Below, piece by piece: positions 46,994 through 59,824 of a stretch of DNA of 64,000 bases. The notes under the pieces were generated by a model. The model was not told the origin of the DNA. It searched no databases and worked only from the letters and a program-made list of their open reading frames with translations. This DNA is from Coturnix japonica (taxonomy: Eukaryota > Chordata > Aves > Galliformes > Phasianidae): positions 69,048,053 to 69,112,052 of the forward strand of contig NC_029518.1 of assembly GCF_001577835.2 (NCBI RefSeq), in the 5' to 3' direction. Made by a program: the position numbers and the translations under genes. How positions within the stretch are numbered: position 1 is the stretch's first letter; the number at the start of each line of letters is the position of its first letter.

Positions 46994-47538
46994 GTATTTT
47001 TAATTAAGAGCTTAAGATTCTAATAGCTAAATATACTTGCATAAACTTGTGGTTGTTTGTTACTACACTGTAAGTGCTAGGCAAGTGCTCTTGCAAGTTG
47101 GGAGCTACTAGTATTGTCTCTAACAATGGATTAAAGTTAGTTCAGTCTTTTAAGTTCTGTGCTCATTTTGGTGAATATAATTACTGTTCAAAACCTGAGA
47201 GGACTGAGACTAGGATTAGCAAGAAGCAATGTGAATTTTAGTAACCCGAGGCAATTCTGAAATAACTTTTATCTTTTTTTTTTTTTTTTTTTTTTAAAGC
47301 TTTTTTAACTATAGAATGATAAGAACTTTTCTTTAGATTGGAACTACCAAACTGATTTTTGGACTTGTGTTTTGATGCATTAGCAACTGAGGTGTGATGG
47401 TGAGGCTGAAGACAGCCATTTTTTCACAGGTATAAAACAAAATGGATGTGTTTAGCAGGAGTCACCATACTGTTTTCATAGGCTTCTTCTTATCTGCCAG
47501 CATAGATTTTATTTTATTTTTTTGAAAGCTGGAAGCTA

Positions 47539-47637
47539 AATTATACGAATAAGCATATTAATAACTAAAACTTAATTAAGAGTTAGGGAATTTGTGCAAG
47601 ACAGAATCATCTAGTTAATATGCATATTCGTATAATT
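47539..47637. repeat. 22-bp inverted repeat with 55-bp loop
   Basis: The left arm 47539-47560 starts AATTATACGAAT and the right arm 47616-47637 is its reverse complement at 21 of 22 positions. Weaker complementarity continues outside the arms. It could fold as a long hairpin in the RNGTT pre-mRNA or be the ends of a tiny non-autonomous DNA transposon. No flanking target duplication is obvious. Confidence 0.75.
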
Positions 47638-47839
47638 CAGTTTTGCAGCTCTGGATGAACAGTCTTTGGCATGAAGAGGAGGAACGGGGAGAATTCTTTA
47701 CCATGATACTTGGCTGTCAGATTGGACTGCATCTTAACTGAGTAGAGGTGGATACAGTCTATTTGTGATTCCTTGTAAATATACAATCTACAGGGAGAAT
47801 TATTATCAGGTAAATAGCTCCTGCTTAGATTTTCTCTTA

Positions 47840-48475
47840 TAGAATGTCCTGAGTTGGAAGAGACCCAGTAGGATTGTGAAGTTCAACTCCTTAATCCACA
47901 CAGCACCACCCAAAAATCAGACCATATGACAGAGTGTTGTCCAGATGTTTCTTGAACTCTGACAAGCTCAGTGCCACGACCGCTGCCCTGGGCAGCCCAT
48001 TCCATGCTCACTGCCCTCTGGTGCAGACCCTTTCCCTGACCCCCAGCTGCCCCTCCCCTGACACAGCTCCATGCCATTCCCTCAGGCCCTGTTGCTGTCA
48101 CAGAGAGCAGAGCTCTGCCCTCCGCTCCCTGTGAGGAGCTGCAGCCACCATGAGGCCTTTCTGGCTGAACAAATCCATGGACCTCAGCCACTCCTCATAA
48201 TGTCTTCTCCTCTACACCTTTTGCCATTTTTGTAGCCATCTTTTGGACGCTCTGATAGTTTTGTCTTTATATTATGGCACACAAGGTGAGCACGACACAG
48301 AGCAGAGTGGAACAACCCCTTCCCTTGCCTGCTGGCAGTGCTGTTCTTGATGCACTCCAGGGTATGGTTGGTCTTCCTAGCTGCTTGGGTGCGCTGTTGA
48401 CTCGTTCAATTTACTGTCAACCAAGACCCCCAAATCTCTTTTGGCAGTGCTGTTCTCCACTCTGTATGTATAGCC
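47840..48475 (-). mobile_element. CR1 LINE fragment
   Basis: Minus-orientation CR1 with 'atagaatgtcctgagttgga', 'cacagcaccacccaaaaatc', 'gccctgggcagcccattcca' and, further right, the complement of the ORF2 C-terminal region. Same subfamily as 10361-10805. 5' truncated near 48475. Confidence 0.88.
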
Positions 48476-48743
48476 AGTTATTTTACTATCTAAAGAGCTA
48501 AATGTTGATTGTGACTGTTGATATCTCACAGCAGACATTTTGAGATTTGTAATCTGACTTCTCAAAAGACTGGAGGATATGTAATGTCAAACTGAACAGG
48601 ACTGTTATGATACCGATGCTCTGAAATGTTTTCATTTCACCCAAATCTTTGAGGGAATAGAAGAAAAGTTCTGGGGGTAGAGGAGATACTTCCCAGGCAC
48701 TTATAGTCCAAAGCAACTGCCCAGATAGCTCATGGGGAGATAG

Positions 48744-48900
48744 AATCATAGAATTACCCTGGCTGGAAAAGACCTTGAAGATCATCAAGTCCAACTGCAG
48801 CTTAACCATAGTACCCTAACTCTAACAACCCTCTGCTAAATCATATCCCTGAGCACCACTTCCAGACAGCTCTTTAACACATTCAGGGTTGGGAGAAACT
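48744..48900 (-). mobile_element. CR1 3' end fragment
   Basis: Minus-orientation tail 'agaatcatagaattaccctg', then 'gaaaagaccttgaagatcat', 'taccctaactctaacaaccc' and 'ctctttaacacattcagggt'. About 157 bp remain. Confidence 0.88.
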
Positions 48901-49451
48901 TTACTGTTGATGTCCAAAAGCTCTGACAGCCCACCCTCCTCCCCCCCTTTTTTTTTTCCTCCTGTTGTATATAAGCTGTTGGAACAGTTAGGATATTATT
49001 TCCCTTCATCCACATCTGAATGTAGTTGACGGGTCACAGTGGGTCTGTTAGCTCACACCTAAAATCTCACGTTGGGGGGAAAAGTTCACCCAAGTGTTTT
49101 GCAAATAGGACAGAGAGTTATACTTCTGAGCTAAAACTTTCCAACTTTTCATGGGTCAAACAGATCTTTTAATGTTTATTAAGAAGCACCATCTGTTCTA
49201 TTCCTATGTAAGTCATGCATTTCACAGGAAGTACAGGGTGTAACATGCAGCGCTTCTAAAATGGGTGGTTACGTCTCAACCAGCCGCCTGGAAGTGGTGG
49301 TTACTACTAGTGATTTCCTTTGGGATTTTGAGGGGAGCTGTCTTGTGATCATCTGCGAGATAGAGGGAAACCATTAACCTTCATGGCTGAGATAGGTAGC
49401 CAGTAATATTTAAGTATCAAATTATATTGATTGTAAATATTAGTGATTTTC

Positions 49452-49472
49452 TTTTTTTTTTTTTTTTTTTTT
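49452..49472. repeat. T21 homopolymer
   Basis: Run of 21 T in RNGTT intron 6. There is no retroposon body on either side that would make it a tail. Confidence 0.9.
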
Positions 49473-52400
49473 GGCCAACATTTAACCCCTATACTATAGC
49501 TGTGGACATACTTTGGATACAGAAAAGATATTATTTTCTCATTTTTGCAGCAGTGTTTTTTTTATGTACTTTACCCCTATAGTCTGTTTAATACATCTGA
49601 CTATTCTTGACGTTCTTTATATTCTGTCACATTCACCCTCGTTTTTCTGAGGCTTTGGTGCCTGTAAATGAACACAAGCCTCCAGCTGAAGACACCTCAG
49701 TGCTTAACAGGAAGGAATTAATTTTGTGTGTTTTAAGGCTGATACTTCTGCTTATATGTCTCAATAGAATCACCTTTTAAAAGATGGACTAATGCTAATT
49801 CAGCATGTGGTCTGTGTCTGCCTCCTTGTCTTTTTGTCTTATTTTCTGCAAGTGTGTATAATTTCTTATTCCTTATTAAATGTTGAAGGTATTTTCCCCC
49901 TCCCCATTTCTAAGGATTGCCTGCTTCCTCTCTTTCGGAAGGTCCGCTCTGTTTCTGCTATGTTTCAGAACGTTTCTTCTGTGGAGAGCTCTATTTGAAC
50001 ATTTTGTACTTGATCAAGTCTCTGAGTAGCCGAAGATGGCCATCACCCAGGCCTGATGATAGCTGTTGGGATCAGGGAGGTGTGGGAATGCTTGGCTCCA
50101 ACCCTACGCCCTCCTCCAGCTGCTGTTCTAAATCTGACCAGGACATGATGATGCGCTGCCATTTTTCCTTCAGCTGAAGCAATGGGCATAGAGATGCAGT
50201 GGCAAGGGTAAAGAATTTCAGGACTACAGATGATATGAAGGATTGTGCAGAGTGTAGCTGCTAAAAGCACATAGTAACCTGGGATCTTGAGGTGCTGCTG
50301 CTGAGCTGCCTCTTATTCCATCTCTGCTCCATGTTCACTCCATGAGATTGTTGTTAGCTCAACAACAGTGCAGAAAGTAGATGTGTCTGCTCAGTTCTGG
50401 CACCTTGTTGCAGGAACTATCCATATGAAACCTGGAGCACTGAGTTTGCCAAGTATCAATATGCAGGTGGATCACCTGTTTTCCTACTGCTGTGACTTAG
50501 CTACAGAGTACATTTGAGGCCTGACTTGACTCTGTGAAAGCATCATCTTACCTGTTTGCTGCTATGTCTCTGTTTATACTAGCATCCTGGATAGAGCATC
50601 TGAGTACCTGAGTTGATACTTCTTAGGCTGCAGTAATTAAGTGAAACAGTCTCTGTATTATCTGTCCTACTATTGTACAACCTTATCTTCACCCTATAAT
50701 GTTAGCACTTTGCTCCTCACTCCCCCCATTCCTCTTCTTGTTTCAAATTGACAGTGTCACAGTGAGGGGTTACAATGTGCCTATCAAGAGTTCATAGAAC
50801 GGAGAAGCCAGTATGAAAAAGCAAAAGCTTGGCTTCTTTGTCCAATTGTAAGCTGCACTTGTTTCCTTAATTCTTTCATGCTTGCATCTCTCCACCCTCA
50901 GACCATAACTGTGTGTTTGTGTCTGTGTATATACACATGTATGCAATGTACAGTACCATACTTGTGACATCAAGTGTGAAAGCAGCGTGTGGCTGATTTT
51001 AGTTCATGGGGTAACTTGATTGTACTATGTGCTTTGATGTTAGCGCCTCCAAAGTCAGTTGTGTGAATGTGTAGTTCTCTAATCATTCTGCAGGAGACGG
51101 TTTCAAGTGGTAAGCACCAGTCTCATGTTTATGACTTCACTTTTTTTGGGAAAATATTTGCTTTTGCCTGTTTTTTGCTTTCATCTTAGCAGTCCCTAAT
51201 GCCGCTGCACTCTGATGCTATTCAGAGAAGTCACAGTGAAGTCACAATCCTTTGTTTCTTAGTGATCTGAACCCCTTATTGAGAACCCAGACAACATGAG
51301 GCCAGGCTTATGAAGCTCTTCCTCTCCTGCTGAGTTACCTGTGTGCTGTTGTACCTGCTGGTGCAAGCAGAAATAACATGAGATATGTGATGCTTTGAAA
51401 GTCTGTGGAGCTTAAGGTAATTAAGGTTGTGAACTAACTTATTGCTTCAGGATGTACTGCTCTCAGAATATGATTCGGTGGCACAGCTGAGCCTGAAAAC
51501 TTGGGTTCTGCTTTCCCTTTGCTCTTTGTGTTCTCTCTACTTCCACTGTGCAGGCACCAGTGCTGACTCATCCAATGGTGAGCTAATTTAGGGTACTGAT
51601 TTGGAAGAATATTACTAATTCATGTTGTTATTTTTGCCATCTTAGTTCCTTGACTTGCTCAGGAGTGGAATAGATGAGTTGCAATGGTGTGTGGAAGGGG
51701 AAGGGAGCATGAAGGCTCCTTAGTATGCAGCTAGATTTGTTAAAGCAAGTTTCAGGCTTTTCAGAGAGCAGGTAGCAAACAATTCTGTCATCATACGCAG
51801 GATATGCGATTCGACAGGTAAAGAATCGTGCTTTGATCTTTTTAGTCTGCACTGAGACTTTGTGATGCTGCTAAAATAAGTCTGATAGATTTGGAATCTC
51901 CATAGAAACCTTCAGTTCTGTAGCTTTCTCAACCTGATGGCCTTATTGGGTTCCGCTGTGCAGGATTTTATTATACTCAGCATCAAATCTGTTCTAGAAT
52001 ATAGAGATTATTTGTTTGAGTTTTGTTTTCCGTATTTTTTTTATTGATATCTGATTAGGCTTGTCTGGGGCATTCAGAATAGCTGCTACGCTTTGGTGAC
52101 CTGGTTTAGATTGGTGCCAGAACCATATAACTGTACTTTCATAGGTGTTTTTGCTACATACCAGCTGGTTATGTTCTCTTTTGTTAAGTTCATTCTAGAT
52201 CAACCAAGAAACCCTCAGAGTTTGGTGCTGTATAAGTAAACTTTATTTTCCCCTATAGTGTAAGTTTTAAGTTTTAAGTTTTGAAATGCTAAATTTCCTA
52301 CATCATCTAGGCGGAGGTTAAAAACATGGATTTTAACTTCTTGTGCTGGAATTACCATCTAGGTCTGAATGTAGTTAACATGCTGAATGCAGCTGCTGGT

Positions 52401-52668
52401 AAGCAGCTCTTATTTCCCATGAATGGAGGAAAACACTGAATTTTTGGTAGAAGAATACAATTTATGTATTTATTTATTTTTTTAATGTAATAATTCATAG
52501 TTAAATTTTGTCATTAGTTTATGTTTTACTTGTTTTGAGGCTGTATTTTTGACAATTTTTTTTATTCCCAGAAATAACTCATTTCAGTTCTTGGGTTCAT
52601 GATGTGGGTCATATATTTGACTTTGCTGACAGAGCTGAACTGATCTTGCGATTTCAGGGAGAAATGAA

Positions 52669-52980
52669 ATCATAGAATCATAGAATTGCTCAGGTTGGAA
52701 AAGACCTTAAAGATCATCAAGTCCAACCACAACCTACCCATACTACCCTGACTTACCCTGACTAACAACCCTCCGCTATGCTAAATCATGTCCCTGAGCA
52801 CCACATCCAAACGGCTCTTAAACACATCCAGGGATGGTGACTCAACCACCTCCCTGGGGAACCTATTCCAGTGCTTAACAACCCTTTCTGTAAAGAAGTG
52901 TTTCCTGATATCCAACCTAAACTTGCCCTGGTGCAACTTGAGGCCATTTCCCCTCATCCTGTCGCTGGTGGGAAAAGAAA
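52669..52980 (-). mobile_element. CR1 LINE 3' fragment
   Basis: Minus-orientation CR1 from 'atcatagaatcatagaattg' through 'gaaaagaccttaaagatcat', 'cctgagcaccacatccaaac', 'acctccctggggaacctatt' and 'ttgaggccatttcccctcat'. Low divergence; 5' truncated near 52980. Confidence 0.92.
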
Positions 52981-53128
52981 TAGTGCTGGACTGGAAGAAG
53001 TCTCTAAGCTAATATTGCTCATTAAGATCATATATTGTTAAAGCATCCTGAATCTTGTACTGATGTTCTGATATGCTTTTATGAAAGCTTATGTACTGAT
53101 TTTCTTTGTTAATTTTATTTTTATTTAG

Positions 53129-53238
53129 GGCGCTGTTTTCTTGGAAGGTGTAACAGTTAAATATGTGACCCAGGTGACAACACAACCGAAGTTGGGAGGA
53201 ATACAGCAAAAGTGTCAGCAGTTCTGTGGATGGGAAGG
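53129..53238 (+). CDS. RNGTT: RNGTT exon 7
   Basis: Acceptor 'tttatttag', donor GTATGA. Encodes [20 protein letters not shown], then [17 protein letters not shown]. This matches human [37 protein letters not shown] and opens the guanylyltransferase domain. It ends in a split glycine codon completed by the next exon. Confidence 0.97.
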
Positions 53239-54029
53239 GTATGAGAATATTTAGAACTTCTTCATTTATACTGTCTAGAAATGTTATGTCTCTAGTTTTG
53301 TAGGAGGAAGCAGTCAAAAAGAGTGACAATTTGTAGATGGGCTTGTAAAAGAAAAAAAAAAAAGCCTCCAAAAAACCCTCAAACCTGAAACAAGTGAGAA
53401 TGGTGCGTTGTCCTGTGAAACAGAACCATCAGCTGTAAATAAACAAGATATTGAAGTTCCTTTTACAGTGATATAAAAATATTTTAAGGTGAATTGTTGC
53501 TGTGCAAATTCCCTGTGTAGTCTTGTCCAAGCATTTGTTTAAAGTTTACTACTTCCTCACGCAGCACATTTATTTATACTTCAGTGTAAAATGTAATACT
53601 CATTTTTATGGGGCTGGCTTGGTTTTATGTCCAGCGTTAATGAGTGTTGGTTTTAATGTCTCAGATCCTGAACTTCTCCTTTGTAAAGCTGGAGCTCCGG
53701 GGAGTTGCTCATAGTGCTTCCCAGCTGTCTGAAGCTTACAGTTTTTCCAGTGCTTCTGGTTTTTAATGCAAATCTCTCCTTGTCTAAAATTAAAATGTTG
53801 AAGTTCTGCATAATTCATTATTTTGTCATGGACAAATACCCTTATTGCTATCAGAAAAACATTTGATTCCTCTTGCAAAATACCTTGTTGGGAAGATGTT
53901 CTATCTCCAGATGAACCTTGCAGCAAGTCTAGAGTAAGATGTGACTTCTGTCATGTGATGTTAAAAAAAATGCATTACCGTATGTGACTGCTCACTGCAG
54001 AGCATTAATAAACATATTGCCCTTTTTAG
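53239..54029 (+). other. RNGTT: RNGTT intron 7
   Basis: GT-AG intron of 791 bp of unique sequence, with a short A-rich run at 53350-53363 and no recognised insertion. Confidence 0.8.
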
Positions 54030-54131
54030 GTCTGGATTCCCTGGAGCACAGCCTGTTTCCATGGACAAGCAAAATATTAAATTTCTGGAACAGAAGCCAT
54101 ACAAAGTTAGCTGGAAAGCAGACGGCACTCG
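54030..54131 (+). CDS. RNGTT: RNGTT exon 8 (guanylyltransferase catalytic lysine)
   Basis: Acceptor 'cctttttag', donor GTAAGC. Encodes [20 protein letters not shown], then [18 protein letters not shown] is the KxDG motif I of capping enzymes and ligases; its lysine (residue 297 here, 294 in human) forms the covalent GMP adduct. The three-residue offset arises in the linker. The next exon should continue with a tyrosine-methionine pair (YMMLIDG in human); I do not find it up to 64000. Confidence 0.97.
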
Positions 54132-55204
54132 GTAAGCTCATTTTAAATGAAAAAGAAATACCCTGTGAACTGCGTCTATGGCCTATATTTTCCCAGGAAG
54201 GTGAACTAACATCTGCAGCAGACAAAGCACATTCTAACAACAAATCTGACTCCGAAGTTTTATTTATTTTTTTGTCTTGGTATTGAACATTTGTGGCTGA
54301 ATTTCATTTCAGCAGCTGCTCTACAGACTGGCTGTGTGTACTTTTATTCTTCTCTGTGACCCTCGTCTGTCTGTCAGCTGGGATTTGCTAGTAAGGTCTT
54401 AGAATAATCTTCGGTAACAGTAAGAGTTTGTTAAGCTAAAGAATTTGTTTATAAAAGTGAAATTAAAACTTATATTTGAGTCTTCAGAAGTAGATTTATG
54501 TTAGAAATGCCATGGGTTTTTGTTTTTCTTCACTCTGTGATCCTTTATTCAGACTTGTGGTTCATATTGGCCAAAGGGTCAATAGTTTCATCTTCCCTTA
54601 CCAGTTCTCTTGCTTTCACTGTAGGGAGGACTTTTTTTCTCTCCGTTTGGAAAGAGACTACAACTCAATTATATTGATCTTCTGAGCCTATTCAGTGTTA
54701 TGATTGCTAGTTTGAAATGCATCCTTACATGTAATTTCGCCTTTTTGTTTTTCATTTCTCTTAACACATGCAAAGTTTTTTTTTTAGGTATGATACAGTA
54801 CTCTGTCTTGTCTCCATTTGCCAGTACAGAATAGTGTGGGTTTCAGACAAGATTTGTCTTATTTTGAATATCTGTTCTATTTTGTGGTGTCTCAGATTGT
54901 GTTAGAGATTTGTGCTTCGGGACTCAAGCATGCCAATTTGTAGCTGATTATTATGTATTTATGTAGTCTATATGTGTGTGTATATATATATATAAAATAT
55001 GTACAATGGAATTGCAAATATCAATTTATTTGACTTATTTTTCCACAATATATCTTGCAAAATAGAAATATTTTGCTTTTAAGGCAAAAATCCTGAGGCA
55101 TTGCATACAGAGATTAAAATCTGCTGGGAAGAACTTCTGCTGTTCATTTACTTGAAGCAGGATTATTGCCAACGTTTCAGACATTTAATTGGGTTTTATC
55201 TAGT

Positions 55205-55562
55205 CAAATCTAGATAAATTGCAATTCTTTTGGTGCAGCATGCAGGTGGCTTCCTGGGCTACAAGCTCCTGCTTGTAGTTTGCGATCAGCTTTTTGTCCT
55301 CCGCAACCCCCAAGTCCTCTTTTGTAGGGCTGCTCTCAGTCCTTTCTCTGCCCAGCCTGTATTTCTGTTTGGGTTTGTCCTGGCGCATGTTCAGGACTTT
55401 ACACTCAGCCTTGTTGAACTTTATGAGGTTCATATGGGCTCACCTGAGTGTGTCGAGGTCCCTCTGGATGGCATTGCTTCCCTCCAGCAAGTCAGCTGCA
55501 CCACTCAGCTTGGTGTTGTCCATACATTAGCAGAGGGTGCACTCAGATCCTGCTGTCTGTGA
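55205..55562 (-). mobile_element. CR1 ORF2 interior fragment
   Basis: Minus strand encodes NLIKFNKAECKVLNMRQDKP, then LGRERTESSPTKEDLGV, a worn copy of the CR1 segment [16 protein letters not shown]...EKDLGVLID seen at 5.0-5.4 kb. It lacks the CR1 3' end, so it is an internal piece truncated on both sides. Confidence 0.85.
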
Positions 55563-57823
55563 CACTAACAGCTGCAGTTGCCTTTTTTGCAGGTTTATTA
55601 TCTAAGTACTTAATTTAATAGTAACAAAACTTAATGGTCCTGATCGAAATGACTTTACAGCTCTGTGAGAAGTGTGAAGAAATACATTCTGCCAGTTGTT
55701 TACTGAATGCTTTTACTAGCAAAGGTCAGTTAATGGTTACAAGTGTAGCAAGTGCATCCAGAATTAGCAAACTCCAACATGCCAAGAGCATCATTTGTGA
55801 TGCCTTCGCTAGGACAGGTTCTCAAGGTGACCTGATGGTGAGATTCTCTTTTGAACGTTATCTGCAGGATATTCTTTTGTGCCTTTCTGATGTGTATGAA
55901 AAACCTGTGTGTCACAGAGTATCTTCCCTCTACTGCCAGCAGCTGGGATGAGGTGCAGTTTACTAATCATGTTGAAATAAAACCCCAAGTGTTATATGCC
56001 CCGTTGTCTTTGTGCTCTTGCAAACAGGTACTGTGGCTCATCATACATGTGAATCTTTCTTAAGTTAAATTCTGGAATTTCAAAGTGGTATTTTATGAAA
56101 ATAAGAATAATATTTTTTAATTTGGAACATCTGTGAAATTACAACAGGCTTCTGGAAGTGTTGGATGTTTGGAATCATTGCCATTAGGGATTGATACTGT
56201 AACCTCCCATCTTTCTTCAGTGTTACTGGTTTCAAAACTGAAGTCAGGAATACCAGATACTAGTGGAAATGACCTTAGTCTCTGCCAGTCATAGCATTCA
56301 GATCACAGTCTTCCATGTTGTGAGTGCTCTCTCAAGGTGGATAGCAATGACATTTCTTGCATTTTATTCAGGTGTATCTCACTAATAGGAACTTACAGGA
56401 TATCTTCTACAGATTTTCTCACTTTTGTTACTTTGTCAGGTTTGTTATGTTCAGTTTTAGAATGGAATATTCTAGATAATGAAAAGCCTTGAAAATATGG
56501 GGAATTTAATGTCTTATGAGAATTACCAGGTGGTTCCACTTGGACTCCATCAGGATTCAGCACAATTCAGCCAGAACTAAGCTGTCTTCCACACAAAAGG
56601 TCCCTCAAATATTTTACATCTTCACTGTTTGTACTTCAGGGTTTTATTAGGTTGGGCAGAGCATGATGTGAAAATACAAAGCTCACACTGACATTCAAGC
56701 ATTAAGAAGTGTGTGAGAATGTCGGCCTTATCACCCCGGTGCTTGAGCACAGTCAGCCAATATTAATGTGATGCAGCCATTCTGTGAACACGAGGTTACA
56801 GAAACATTGTGCTGGGAGATCCAGGCTTATTCTCAGAGCAGTACTGTGCATTCAAGTGCTTCTGAGCCTAAACAAATAAACTCAGCCAACTAAACTGACC
56901 ATGCAAAGAACCAGATGGGATTCTTTGCATTAATTGTGCTTTTAATCCGCATTCCAGTTATACTATCCATGAAGTTGACTTCTGAAACTGTGAAAATGTT
57001 TGCAGAGTATTAATGTGTGTAGCTCAGATATTGTAATTGGTAGTTGTTGCCTTTTCTGACATCTTGATCCTTAAGTAAGTCTTTGTTTCCAGGATTGATT
57101 TACAGTAATGTTTTAATCTGTTAAGGACTGTTTGTGGATATGTTTTGGAATAATGTGAGCCTATTGCTTTTAGAAGTAGTGATAACAGCAAATGTTACTT
57201 TAAAATAATTTCTTTACTGAAGTCTATTTTATGTTAAAGGAAAAAGAAATAGCTTTGTCTGCAGTATCTCTTGTATGCTTTGCCACTGAACAATAATCCC
57301 TTCAAAGCTGTGGATCGTTGACCAGTGCAGATTGATTTGGAACAAACAGTAAGATGCCATATTAAATTAAAGATTTCTCTAAGGGCAAGATCAGCTTGCG
57401 TAGCCTCACTACTATTTCTTGCACGAGTTAAAGATATTTTGTTTTGCCCTATTAAATTAAAAACTAAAATTAGTGCTAATCTGTAGGGTTGTAAGCTATT
57501 TTTCGCATTTTCTTTGTGTTTTCAATAGGAAAAGCTTTTCTTTGTCATATTTTATTTGTTTGGAAAACTGAAGTCTTATGGAATATTCTTATGCAACCGT
57601 ACAGGACATATTTTGTGTTTGGAATAGTTGCATATGAATTGGTAGTGCGCCTCAGAGACTGCCTTTTGTGAAAGAAATTAGAGTGCATGTAGCTTCTTAA
57701 GAGCAATTCAAAGTATTTGGGGGTATTTCATCATGTACTTTTAATATTCAGAACGAAGAATGAAGAATAGGAAACTAAACAGTTCTGTTGAATTTTCTGA
57801 GAACGTATTAACTTACGGTTGTG

Positions 57824-58007
57824 GAGATGGCCTCAAGTTGCGCCAGGGCAAGTTTAGGTTGGATGTTAGGAAACACTTCTTTACAGAAAGGGTAGTNGAT
57901 ATGATTTAGCAGAGGGTTGTTATAGTTAGGGTACTATGGTTAGGCTGTGGTTGGACTTGATGATCTTCAAGGTCTTTTCCAACCTGAGTAATTGTATGAT
58001 TCTATGA
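57824..58007 (+). mobile_element. CR1 3' fragment with internal gap at an N
   Basis: Plus-orientation CR1: 'gatggcctcaagttgcgcca', 'aggttggatgttaggaaaca' and 'tttacagaaagggtagt', then N at 57897, then 'gatatgatttagcagagggt' to 'gattctatga'. Compared with the other copies, roughly 100 bp that should lie between 'gaaaggg' and 'gatatgattta' is absent exactly at the N. Confidence 0.88.
57897..57897. other. Unresolved base (N)
   Basis: The only ambiguous base in the window. It lies at the point where a CR1 copy loses its expected middle part, so it probably marks a collapsed join between contigs rather than a simple miscall. Confidence 0.6.
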
Positions 58008-59299
58008 GATGCACAAACTGATAGGTATACACAGAGAAGAAAATGGTGTTATGCAGACCTAGTGTTAATGAAATTCAACTGAAGGAATGCTGCAAATGGG
58101 ATAAAAGACAAACCTGAGCTACTGTTTGGACATTTAGACCCTGTATGGTAATAGATATGCTAATCAACAATGGAAAAAGTCTGGCAACTTTTACAGTGAA
58201 CATGCTTCTGATTATTTTGCTGTTTGCCAACGATCTGAACTCCATATGTAATTAAACAGATTTTCAATGATTGTTCTGAATACTTGAGTTGACAAGCATG
58301 ACCTTCCTGAATTTAATATTAAGACATTAGTTACTGGATAAGTATTTACAGATACCTGGTTCAGTTTGTCTGGAAATGAAACCCCTGTTGTCACATATCT
58401 CTGAACCTATTCTGTCAAATGTATTACAGCTGCAGCAGCCTCTGGTCTGTTTATTACAATGTTATTTGGCTTGCACAGTTTTGTTCTAGTTGTTTTTCTG
58501 CCTTTCATTTTGATTAAATGTATGCTACTGTTTCATCAGACCTGCTATACACGAAGAAAAGTAGACGCTCAACTAACAATTTTATTTTATACTTTCTCAC
58601 TTGAATATAACTTGCTCTTATGGGTCAATAGCAGTATTTTCTTGCCTCGTTTCTTAAGCAAACTTATATGAAAAAAACTTATATGAAAATATGAAACAAT
58701 TTTCTTAAAAGATATTTATTTACCACCTGGCAATGAATAAATAATGTGATTTAATTAGTTAAATTAGTTGACAGTGATTCTGTAAAGCATTTTTGGAAAA
58801 TTACTGGCGTAGCATCTTACATGCTTATGTGAACGTATGGATTCTGAGTTTCATTTTTGTTGGCAATATTCCCCTATTAAAACAGATCCTGGAATTCAAA
58901 ATCTTCTGACTTACCCTTGCTTACTTTCTGCTGGTTCTCAGAGGCTGTGCCTATATGAGTGGCCTTGCTTGTTCAGTGCCTCGCTTTGAATTCTTCTGTG
59001 AGCATCCAAAAGTACACATCTTGTTCTTTCTCCGTGTTATGTTCTGGAGTGAACTGATGTGCTTACTCCAAAGGGAAATGCAGTGTGTTCTCCCTTCTTA
59101 CCCAGGGAGGTTCCTCAGTTTTGATCTTGTATTCTCTAACGCTCTTAAATTTACACCTGCACTGCCTGAGGGAGCATCTGTACCTACGGAACTGCTGTAA
59201 AGACACCCTGCTTAATGACAGTGCAGCTGCTTTTATTTTATGCTTTTCTAAACTGACATAATGTCGTAATGGCTGTTAATGCTCTGATCTCATGTTCTC

Positions 59300-59824
59300 A
59301 GACCATTGTTCAGAGGAAAGGGACTTGGAGTTGTTGGTCGATGCTGGGCTGAACATGGTGGCCGAGAAGGCCAATGGCATCCTGGCCTGTATAAGAAGTT
59401 GTGCAGCCAGCAGAGAGGTGATCATCCCTCTGTACTCAGCTCTGTTGAGGCCACATCTCGAGTATTGTGTTCAGTTTTGGGCTCCTCACTACAAGAAAGA
59501 CATTGAGGCAATGGAACGTGTCCAGAGAAGGGCAACGAAACTTGTGAGGGGTCTGGAGCACAAGACCTGGGGAAATGGTCACAGGTTGTACCAGAAGAGG
59601 TTTAGACTGGACATAAGAAGGAACTTTTTCTCTCAGAGAGTGTTCAGGCACTGGAATAGCTGCCCAGGGAGGTGGTGGAGTTGCTGTCCCTGGCAGTGTT
59701 CAAGAGGTGTCTGGATGAGGAGCTACGAGATCTGGTTTTGTGTTTGCTGTAGCAACAGCAATGGGAGGATAGTTGAACTAGATGATCTTGTAGGTCCTTT
59801 CTAACCTTGTGATTCTATGATTCT
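59300..59824 (+). mobile_element. CR1 LINE fragment
   Basis: Plus-orientation CR1 with readable ORF2 C-terminus: [40 protein letters not shown] and [13 protein letters not shown]. It then jumps to a [20 protein letters not shown] segment, showing an internal deletion of the stretch usually between them. It ends in 'gattctatgattct'. Same subfamily as 3613-4365. Confidence 0.92.

Larger units (their letters stand above)
46994..53128 (+). other. RNGTT: RNGTT intron 6
   Basis: GT-AG intron of 6135 bp. It holds T runs at 47274-47295 and 49452-49472, a 22-bp inverted repeat (47539-47637), three CR1 fragments (47840, 48744, 52669) and a triplet of 'aagtttt' units near 52263-52283. No alternative exon is evident. 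Confidence 0.75.

Noticed and set aside
49452-49472. T runs (also 9946-9968 and 47274-47295) as tails of processed pseudogenes
   Set aside because: No adjacent gene-like sequence or target duplication is visible, and these look like plain homopolymers.
50753-50846. Possible extra RNGTT exon after 'ttgacag' in intron 6
   Set aside because: Exons 6 and 7 already join in frame with the conserved protein sequence, leaving no room for an extra segment, and the frame here soon meets a stop.
54788-54900. Possible RNGTT exon 9 after an AG at 54787
   Set aside because: The split arginine codon could be completed, but the translation (RYDTVLCL) does not match the conserved RYMMLIDG of capping enzymes.
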